From assembly GCA_039812485.1 (NCBI GenBank), contig JBDIAP010000199.1:1-6291 (forward strand): a DNA stretch of 6,291 nt. Reading direction: 5' to 3'. Below the pieces are notes generated by a model. The model was not told the origin of the DNA and searched no databases. It saw only the letters and a program-made list of their open reading frames with translations. This stretch comes from Kineosphaera sp039812485 (GTDB lineage Bacteria; Actinomycetota; Actinomycetes; Actinomycetales; Dermatophilaceae). Below, piece by piece: positions 1-4,100 of the stretch. A program made the position numbers and the translations under genes. Positions within the stretch are counted from its first letter, which is position 1. The number at the start of each line of letters is the position of its first letter.

Positions 1-421
1 CCATGAGCCGCACCCGCCAGCTGGGGTCGGCGCCGATGAGTTCCTGCACGAGCATCGCGATCGTGTAGGGCTCCTGACCGGAGCTCGACGCGGCGCACCA
101 GATGCTCAGCGACCGCTCCCGCCCGCGCTTGACGAGCAGGTCGGGAAGGATGGTGTTGGACAGCGCCATGAACGGGTGTCCGTCGCGGAAGAAGCTCGTC
201 TCGTTGGTCGTCATCGCCTCGACGACCTCGTCGCGCAGCGGGCCCGACGGCGCCGCGCGCAGCTTGCGCACGAGATCCTCGACCGAGGCGTCACCGCGCT
301 GCCGCGCGAGCGTCACGAGGCGCGACTCGATGAGATATTCCTTGCTGCGGTCCAGCACGATGGCAGACCGCTGGCGCACCACGTCGCTGATGAAGTCCAC
401 ATCACTGCCACTGATGCTCAT
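1..421 (-). CDS. cheR: CheR, chemoreceptor glutamate methyltransferase (3' end outside window)
   Basis: S-adenosylmethionine-dependent methyltransferase that methylates glutamate side chains on the cytoplasmic part of chemoreceptors, counteracting CheB in adaptation. The first 140 residues are present. Residues 1-65 form the small helical N-terminal domain (MSISGSDVDFISDVV...). Residues 71-80 are the family signature TTNETSFFRD; Arg79 matches the conserved active-site arginine. Residues 108-123 (IWCAASSSGQEPYTIAM) are the SAM-binding loop, with Gln116-Glu117 where many homologues have Glu-Glu. The ATG at 421-419 overlaps the cheB stop in an ATGA, and GAGAGG lies 9 nt upstream inside cheB, so translation is probably coupled to cheB. 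The rest of the SAM fold and the C-terminus lie beyond position 1. Full-length CheR is usually about 270-290 residues, so roughly half is visible. The family call is very secure. Confidence 0.96.
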   Translation of the reverse strand, partial: MSISGSDVDFISDVVRQRSAIVLDRSKEYLIESRLVTLARQRGDASVEDLVRKLRAAPSGPLRDEVVEAMTTNETSFFRDGHPFMALSNTILPDLLVKRGRERSLSIWCAASSSGQEPYTIAMLVQELIGADPSWRVRLM

Positions 422-1593
422 GCCCGCGCACCTCTCATGTTTCCTGTCGCGCCTCCGGCGCGGGCGTTGACTCGTGCCGTGATGGCGTCGGCGATCTTGC
501 CGAGCGGGAGGATCTCGCACGGCAGCCCGGCGTGCACGGCCGCGCCCGGCATGCCCCAGACCACCGAGGTGGCCTCGTCCTGCACGATGAGCGATCCGCC
601 GGCGTGCAGAATGTGCTCGGCGCCGCGATAGCCGTCGTGGCCCATGCCGGTCATGATCACGGCGAGCGCGTTGCCCCCGTAACACTCCGGGACGCTGCGA
701 AACATCGGGTCGACGGCGGGGCGGCAGTAGTTCTCCTGCGGCCCCTGGTCGAGGGCGACACCGACGCCTCCGCTCTTCTTGACGAGGCGCATGTGGTAGT
801 CGCCGGGCGCGATGAGGATCTTGCCGGGCTCGAGCATCTCGCCGTTGCGGGCTTCGACGACCCGCAGCCGCGCCTTGCCGTCGAGCCGCTGCGCAAACAA
901 CTGTGTGAAGACCGGTGGCATGTGCTGCGTGACGACGATGGGCACGGGGAAGCCGCCGGGTAGGTTCGAGACCACCTGGGTCAGCGCGTCCGGACCGCCC
1001 GTCGAGACACCGATGGCGACGACATCGACGCGGCCGGTCGGTCTGGCGCTCGTCCCCGCGGGTGCAGGGGCCGAGCTCACACCGGGTCGGGCACCCGCGC
1101 CGGGCACGGCGAGTCGGTTGCCTCCCGGTGGCGGCGGCGCTCCACCGAAGGCCGGGCGCGCGCGGGCCGGCGCGATCGGGGCCCGGCCGGTGAGCGACTT
1201 GATCTTGGGGATGAGCTGGCTGCGCACGGCGTCCATCGACTCCTTGATGGAGCCGACGTTCGCGGGCTTGGTGACGTAGTCGCTGGCCCCGCGCTCGAGG
1301 GCGTCGAGCGTGGCGCCCGCGCCGCGCTCGGTGAGCGTGGAGAACATGATGATCGGCAGCTTGCGGTTCAGCTTGCGCACCTCGACGAGGGTCTGCAGGC
1401 CGTCCATGATCGGCATCTCGATGTCGAGGGTCATGATGTCGGGCTTGAGCGTCGGCAGCTTGTCGAGGGCGTTCTTGCCGTTGACGGCCGTGCCGACGAC
1501 CTCGATGTCGGGGTCGCCCGAGAGCACGTCGGTGATGAGGCGGCGCAGCACGACGGAGTCGTCGGTGACGAGCACGCGGATGGGGGCGGCCAT
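418..1593 (-). CDS. cheB: CheB, receptor methylesterase/glutamine deamidase response regulator
   Basis: Phosphorylation-activated methylesterase that removes methyl groups from chemoreceptor glutamates (and can deamidate glutamines), giving feedback from CheA to receptor adaptation. 391 residues. Receiver domain, about 4-125: acidic pair Asp11/Asp12, phosphoacceptor Asp57 (TLDIEMPIMDG), Ser85-Thr86 and Lys109 (VTKP). Catalytic domain, about 188-375: Ser197 in GVSTGGP, His224 in TQHMPP and Asp320 in MTGMGHDG form the expected triad, with spacing close to that of enterobacterial CheB. The linker (about 130-187) is long and rich in Pro, Ala and Gly, which explains the 33-residue shift of the catalytic Ser relative to E. 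coli Ser164. The ATG at 1593-1591 was chosen because it opens directly into the receiver fold (MAAPIRVLVTDDS) and overlaps the upstream cheY stop as TGATG; longer in-frame starts would sit inside cheY. All key residues are intact. Confidence 0.97.
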   Translation of the reverse strand: MAAPIRVLVTDDSVVLRRLITDVLSGDPDIEVVGTAVNGKNALDKLPTLKPDIMTLDIEMPIMDGLQTLVEVRKLNRKLPIIMFSTLTERGAGATLDALERGASDYVTKPANVGSIKESMDAVRSQLIPKIKSLTGRAPIAPARARPAFGGAPPPPGGNRLAVPGAGARPGVSSAPAPAGTSARPTGRVDVVAIGVSTGGPDALTQVVSNLPGGFPVPIVVTQHMPPVFTQLFAQRLDGKARLRVVEARNGEMLEPGKILIAPGDYHMRLVKKSGGVGVALDQGPQENYCRPAVDPMFRSVPECYGGNALAVIMTGMGHDGYRGAEHILHAGGSLIVQDEATSVVWGMPGAAVHAGLPCEILPLGKIADAITARVNARAGGATGNMRGARA

Positions 1594-1961
1594 CAGAGCA
1601 GCCCCAGCATCGCCAGCTTGTCCTCGATGATCTCCGGCGTGAATGGCTTGATGACGTATTCGTGGGCGCCGGCCGCGAGGGCCCGCACGATGTTGGCCTG
1701 CTCGGCCTCGGTCGTCACCATCATGAGCGTCACGTCGCGCCACTCGCGGTGCTTGCGCACCTCGACGATGAACTCGAGCCCGTTCATCACGGGCATGTTC
1801 CAATCGATGAGGCAGATGTCCGGTTTGTCGTCTGCAGCCGTCATGGCGTCGAGCGCCTGCTGACCGTCAGCCGCGGACGACACCTCGAAGCCGAGTTGCT
1901 CCATCGTCCGGGTGAGGATGGTGCGCATCGCCCGGGAGTCGTCGATCACGAGTGCACGCAT
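1593..1961 (-). CDS. cheY: CheY-type single-domain response regulator (first gene of cheY-cheB-cheR)
   Basis: Stand-alone receiver domain of 122 residues, expected to take phosphate from CheA and bind the flagellar switch. Acidic pair Asp7/Asp8 (VIDDSRAMR), phosphoacceptor Asp53 in LIDWNMPVMNG, conserved Thr83 with Glu85 two residues later, and Lys105 in EYVIKPFT. Tyr102 occupies the position of the rotameric switch Tyr106 in E. coli CheY, so this is the more E. coli-like of the two CheY proteins here and the better candidate for the motor-binding regulator (inference). Asn55 at phosphosite+2 and Glu85 at Thr+2 match E. coli CheY. Start: ATG at 1961-1959, preceded by AGAGGAA (1972-1966); an upstream in-frame ATG at 2057 would add 32 residues with no receiver homology and would run through the hairpin/promoter region. 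The stop overlaps the cheB start. Confidence 0.95.
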   Translation of the reverse strand: MRALVIDDSRAMRTILTRTMEQLGFEVSSAADGQQALDAMTAADDKPDICLIDWNMPVMNGLEFIVEVRKHREWRDVTLMMVTTEAEQANIVRALAAGAHEYVIKPFTPEIIEDKLAMLGLL

Positions 1962-1965
1962 GTCG

Positions 1966-1972
1966 TTCCTCT
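1966..1972 (-). promoter_or_regulatory. Shine-Dalgarno of cheY (fixes the 1961 start)
   Basis: Minus-strand AGAGGAA followed by CGAC and the ATG at 1961-1959. It supports the short 122-residue CheY over the longer in-frame start at 2057. Confidence 0.75.
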
Positions 1973-1998
1973 TCGGCTGCAGTGGGGGGCTACCTTGC

Positions 1999-2026
1999 CC
2001 ATCGACCGGCGGCGGTTCGCGGTTGA
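1999..2026 (-). promoter_or_regulatory. Weak sigma-28-like promoter candidate for cheY-cheB-cheR
   Basis: On the minus strand TCAA (2026-2023) is followed after 16 nt by GTCGATGG (2006-1999). The sigma-28 class consensus is TAAA-N15-GCCGATAA, so the spacer is one base long and the -10 matches at 5 of 8. Location is the main support: it lies between the hairpin behind the upstream gene and the cheY ribosome binding site, and would give a leader of about 30 nt. It could be a chance match. Confidence 0.3.
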
Positions 2027-2058
2027 GTGAATCCGCCACCGGGTGCTCGGTGGGCACG

Positions 2059-2100
2059 CCGGCGCCCGCGGCTCACGAGCGGTGAGCCCGCGGGCACCGG
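2059..2100 (-). terminator. GC-rich hairpin between the CheX-like gene and cheY; possible terminator or attenuating structure
   Basis: GCCCGCGGCTCAC (2064-2076) and GTGAGCCCGCGGGC (2082-2095) are inverted repeats broken by one bulged C, with a 5-nt loop. After one C/A mismatch the stem can extend by CCGG (2059-2062 with 2097-2100). It starts about 10 nt after the stop of the CheX-like gene on the minus strand. No U-tract follows, so it is not a classic intrinsic terminator; tail-less hairpins of this kind have been proposed as terminators in actinobacteria. It may reduce rather than stop read-through into cheY-cheB-cheR. Confidence 0.55.
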
Positions 2101-2109
2101 CGATCCGTC

Positions 2110-2598
2110 TCAGAACGGGATGACGACCCCCAGCGCGCCGCGGCCGTAGCCGTCGACGTCGAGGTGGAAGTCGGCCCGCCGGCCCAGGCCGCGCATCATC
2201 TTGGCCGCGGTGGTCGGGATGACCGAGCCGGGCTGATACACGGAGCTGAGCTTGAGGTGATCCTCCGGTTCGCCCTCGTTGAAGAGCGAGCTGAAGATGT
2301 TCATCACCTCGTAGAAGTTGTCGTAGAGCGCCGCGGGCAGCTCACGATTCTCGATGGCCGTGTCCGCCCCCGTCTTGGGCACGAGGCCCAGGGCGGCGCC
2401 GGCCCGAGCGGACAGCTCGAGGTCGGCCGCGACGAGCGCGCGCACGTCGGCCTCGGAGTTGACGTAGAGGCCGACGCAGCAGGCCCGCCGCGCGGTGGGG
2501 ACGACCGGCTCACTCATCGGTGAGATCTCGACATCACGACCCAGCAGGCTCTCGAAGAGGTCCTTGATGGGTTTGGGGTCGGGGATCTTGGTCGCCAT
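2110..2598 (-). CDS. Divergent CheX-like protein, probable CheY phosphatase
   Basis: 162 residues. I do not recognise it as a named protein, but its middle carries the phosphatase signature of the CheC/CheX/FliY family, [D/S]-x3-E-x2-N-x22-P: Asp93, Glu97, Asn100 and, exactly 22 residues on, Pro123. In that family the Glu and Asn insert into the CheY active site and activate water for dephosphorylation. The N-terminal stretch (IKDLFESLLGRDVEI, 11-25) also fits a CheX-type opening helix and strand, and the C-terminus (LDVDGYGRGALGVVIPF) looks like a terminal beta hairpin. There is only one copy of the motif, as in CheX, whereas CheC and FliY often have two. It sits 41 nt after one CheY gene and upstream of another, which fits a CheY-directed role. 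The ATG at 2598 is forced by an in-frame TGA just upstream, yet has no visible Shine-Dalgarno. That it is a gene is secure; phosphatase function is inferred from the motif and context. Confidence 0.75.
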   Translation of the reverse strand: MATKIPDPKPIKDLFESLLGRDVEISPMSEPVVPTARRACCVGLYVNSEADVRALVAADLELSARAGAALGLVPKTGADTAIENRELPAALYDNFYEVMNIFSSLFNEGEPEDHLKLSSVYQPGSVIPTTAAKMMRGLGRRADFHLDVDGYGRGALGVVIPF

Positions 2599-2639
2599 CG
2601 TCGTCGGAAGGGTTCGTCAGATCGGGGCCGGACCGCGAC

Positions 2640-3002
2640 TCAGCCGAAGACCGGCTTGAGCGCCTCGGCGAACATGTCCGCCGTGAACGGCTTGGCGATG
2701 AGGAAGAGCGCGCCGGAGTCGGCGGCCTGCTGACGCATCGCGTCGGAGCCCTCGGAGGTCACGAAGCCGAACGTCACGTTGTTGCCCTCGGCGCGCAGCG
2801 CCTGGAGGAACTCGATGCCGCTCATGTTCGGCATGTTCCAGTCGGACAGCACGAGGTCGGGGCCGATCTCCTTGACCTTGGCCAGGCCCTCGGCGCCGTC
2901 CTCACACTCGGTGATGTCGGCGCTGTCATATCCGGCCTGGCGCAGCGTGCGGACGACGATCATGCGCATCGCGCGGCTGTCGTCGGCGACTACAACCTTC
3001 AC
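2640..3002 (-). CDS. cheY: CheY-type single-domain response regulator (between the two CheX-type genes)
   Basis: Stand-alone receiver domain of 120 residues. Acidic pair Asp7/Asp8 (VADDSRAMR), phosphoacceptor Asp54 in LSDWNMPNMSG, conserved Thr82 with Glu84 at +2, and Lys104 in LIAKPFT, so the phosphorylation site is complete. The position of E. coli Tyr106 (three before the Lys) is Leu101, with Phe100 next to it, so the aromatic switch residue is absent or shifted. That suggests a different output surface, or a phosphate sink, compared with the other CheY here (inference). The start is GTG at 3002-3000, directly before the conserved KVVVADDS; the upstream sequence has only a loose purine run (AAAGAGAGAGAA). 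It lies 71 nt after cheX and 41 nt before the CheX-like gene, in one likely transcript. Confidence 0.93.
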   Translation of the reverse strand: MKVVVADDSRAMRMIVVRTLRQAGYDSADITECEDGAEGLAKVKEIGPDLVLSDWNMPNMSGIEFLQALRAEGNNVTFGFVTSEGSDAMRQQAADSGALFLIAKPFTADMFAEALKPVFG

Positions 3003-3073
3003 GGTTCTCTCTCTTTCGTCAGAACTTCATCGGTGCTTCATCAGGAATGGAGCAGGGGTGGCACTGCAGTCGG

Positions 3074-3529
3074 TCAGGAACCCGCCTGGGGTCGGTTCCA
3101 CACGTTGACGTAGACGGGATGGTCACCGGACAGGAAACCCTGGCTGAGCAGCACCTTGGCGCCGACGACCCGCAGGGCGGGGATCGTGCCGTGCGCGACG
3201 ACGGGCAGCGAGAGGGTGCTCGGCTCGGGAAGGAGGCTCTTGATGTTGCCCCCCACCATGTTGGTGAGCTCGCCGACCGCGTCGGCGACGTCGTCATCGC
3301 TGACCCCGTCGGCCTCGAGGCCGAACATGGCGGCGGCGACCGCGCGGGCCGCCGCCTCCTGCATCTCCATGCTGATGAGACAGTCCGTGGCACCGCTGAC
3401 CCCGACGGATCCGGCGACGGCGGGTCCGCTGCTGTCGATCTCGACTTCGAGTGGTTCGACGTCGAGGCCGAGCATCGAACTCCATACCTCTTGGACGATC
3501 TGCGCGACGTCGTCGCTAGACAAGTGCAT
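3074..3529 (-). CDS. cheX: CheX, CheY-P phosphatase
   Basis: 151 residues, the usual size for CheX. The signature segment DAVGELTNMVGGNIKSLL gives Asp83-x3-Glu87-x2-Asn90, the catalytic Glu/Asn pair of the CheC/CheX/FliY phosphatases, followed by SLPVV (Pro109), equivalent to the conserved SLPTVV of CheX proteins. CheX dephosphorylates CheY-P in bacteria that lack CheZ, ending the motor signal. The N-terminal helix and strand (SSDDVAQIVQEVWSSMLGLDV) and the central segment before the helix (DCLISMEMQEAAARAVAAAMFG) fit the family fold. The ATG at 3529-3527 is preceded by GAAGGA with a 6-nt spacer; the in-frame ATG at 3610 would add 27 residues unlike CheX. It is the first gene of the leftward cluster, downstream of a strong sigma-28-type promoter match. 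The CheY just downstream is its most obvious substrate (inference). Confidence 0.92.
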   Translation of the reverse strand: MHLSSDDVAQIVQEVWSSMLGLDVEPLEVEIDSSGPAVAGSVGVSGATDCLISMEMQEAAARAVAAAMFGLEADGVSDDDVADAVGELTNMVGGNIKSLLPEPSTLSLPVVAHGTIPALRVVGAKVLLSQGFLSGDHPVYVNVWNRPQAGS

Positions 3530-3535
3530 GCTCGG

Positions 3536-3541
3536 TCCTTC
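3536..3541 (-). promoter_or_regulatory. Shine-Dalgarno of cheX (fixes the 3529 start)
   Basis: Minus-strand GAAGGA, 6 nt (CCGAGC) before the ATG. It favours the 151-residue protein over the longer in-frame start at 3610. Confidence 0.75.
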
Positions 3542-3680
3542 GTGAAGTCCGTCGGGAAGTGTCCAACGGGGTGCTCGGTCGACCAGCGACGCGTGGGAGC
3601 CGATGCGCAAGACCGTTCGAGTTCTCTAGCGGTAGCAGCGCGTCGACCGCCCATGGGCACGCCCCTGGGTGGACACCCCC

Positions 3681-3707
3681 TTATCGGCCCCACCCACCTC
3701 GACTTGA
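3681..3707 (-). promoter_or_regulatory. Sigma-28 (FliA/WhiG/SigD-type) promoter upstream of cheX
   Basis: On the minus strand TCAA (3707-3704) is followed by exactly 15 nt and GCCGATAA (3688-3681). The flagellar sigma-28 class consensus is TAAA-N15-GCCGATAA, so the -10 is a full match, the spacing is exact and the -35 matches 3 of 4. Transcription would begin near 3674, giving a leader of about 145 nt before the cheX ATG at 3529. Its position upstream of a run of chemotaxis genes fits the known role of this sigma class. Confidence 0.75.
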
Positions 3708-3853
3708 GCGAACAATCGCCCAACCCCGTTGGGGTAAGCCCCGATCCAGGCCTTCACCGCGAAACGTCCGGGCCGCGGCCACGTCCGTGGCCATGGCGAT
3801 GGACATTCCGTGCTGACCTGCCGGCAGCGTCGTTGGTCGCCGGCTCACCCCAC

Positions 3854-3880
3854 CCATCGGCCGCCCGTGCGGCCTCCTGA
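3854..3880 (-). promoter_or_regulatory. Second, weaker sigma-28-like match on the cheX side
   Basis: TCAG (3880-3877), 15 nt, then GCCGATGG (3861-3854) on the minus strand. The two boxes and spacing are identical to the plus-strand candidate before cheA, although the spacers are unrelated. It lies about 325 bp upstream of the cheX start, so if active it would give a long leader. Low confidence by itself. Confidence 0.25.
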
Positions 3881-4036
3881 CCACTGCGCGGGGGGCCGAT
3901 GCGCGGATCTCGTGGAACCGCAGGTCAGCTGGGGTCCTCGCGCGCACCCCTCGCCGCGCCCGAGTCGGCGTCGAACGCTCCTCGCGCGCGCGATCCACAG
4001 TCCCCGCCCACCCCCCGGCGCCGCCTGAACTCTCGC

Positions 4037-4063
4037 TCAGAAGAACGGACTTGCCGCCGATGG
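4037..4063 (+). promoter_or_regulatory. Sigma-28-like promoter candidate for cheA
   Basis: TCAG (4037-4040), exactly 15 nt, then GCCGATGG (4056-4063). The -10 agrees with GCCGATAA at 6 of 8 positions and the -35 with TAAA at 2 of 4. Transcription would start near 4070, about 30 nt before the cheA ATG, leaving room for the ribosome binding site at 4088. Placement and exact spacing are the support; box quality is modest. Confidence 0.4.
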
Positions 4064-4087
4064 GTGAGCGATTCCCCCGATCGCGTC

Positions 4088-4093
4088 AAGGAG
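4088..4093 (+). promoter_or_regulatory. Shine-Dalgarno of cheA
   Basis: AAGGAG with a 7-nt spacer before the ATG at 4101. It selects this ATG over the in-frame ATG three codons later (4110). Confidence 0.85.
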
Positions 4094-4100
4094 CGTGCCG

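Larger units (their letters stand above)
3530..4100. other. Divergent cheX/cheA intergenic region, no convincing gene
   Basis: 571 bp between the divergent starts of cheX and cheA. Open frames exist on both strands, but their translations are arginine- and proline-rich with no family resemblance, as expected for shadow frames at this GC content. The region holds the sigma-28-type promoter matches listed separately, the cheA ribosome binding site, a perfect 10-bp palindrome GCCCATGGGC (3649-3658) in the predicted cheX leader, a short hairpin GGCCAC-GTCC-GTGGCC (3777-3792), and two mutually exclusive C/G hairpins at 3723-3742. It is best read as the control region for both transcription units. 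Confidence 0.7.

Noticed and set aside
1593..2057. Longer CheY with 32 extra N-terminal residues starting at 2057
   Set aside because: The extension has no receiver homology and overlaps hairpin and promoter-like sequence; the ATG at 1961 has a good Shine-Dalgarno.
3019..3041. Two tiny overlapping minus-strand frames (MKHR and MKF) between cheX and the downstream CheY gene, with a 7-bp direct repeat GATGAAG
   Set aside because: Too short, and without a ribosome binding site. The repeat alone explains the two ATGs.
3047..3880. Plus-strand 277-codon open frame opposite cheX
   Set aside because: It is the mirror of cheX, whose motif, ribosome binding site and promoter are all on the minus strand.
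3681..3998. Minus-strand open frame of 105 codons in the divergent intergenic region
   Set aside because: Arg/Pro-rich translation with no family resemblance; it overlaps the predicted cheX promoter. Chance open frame.
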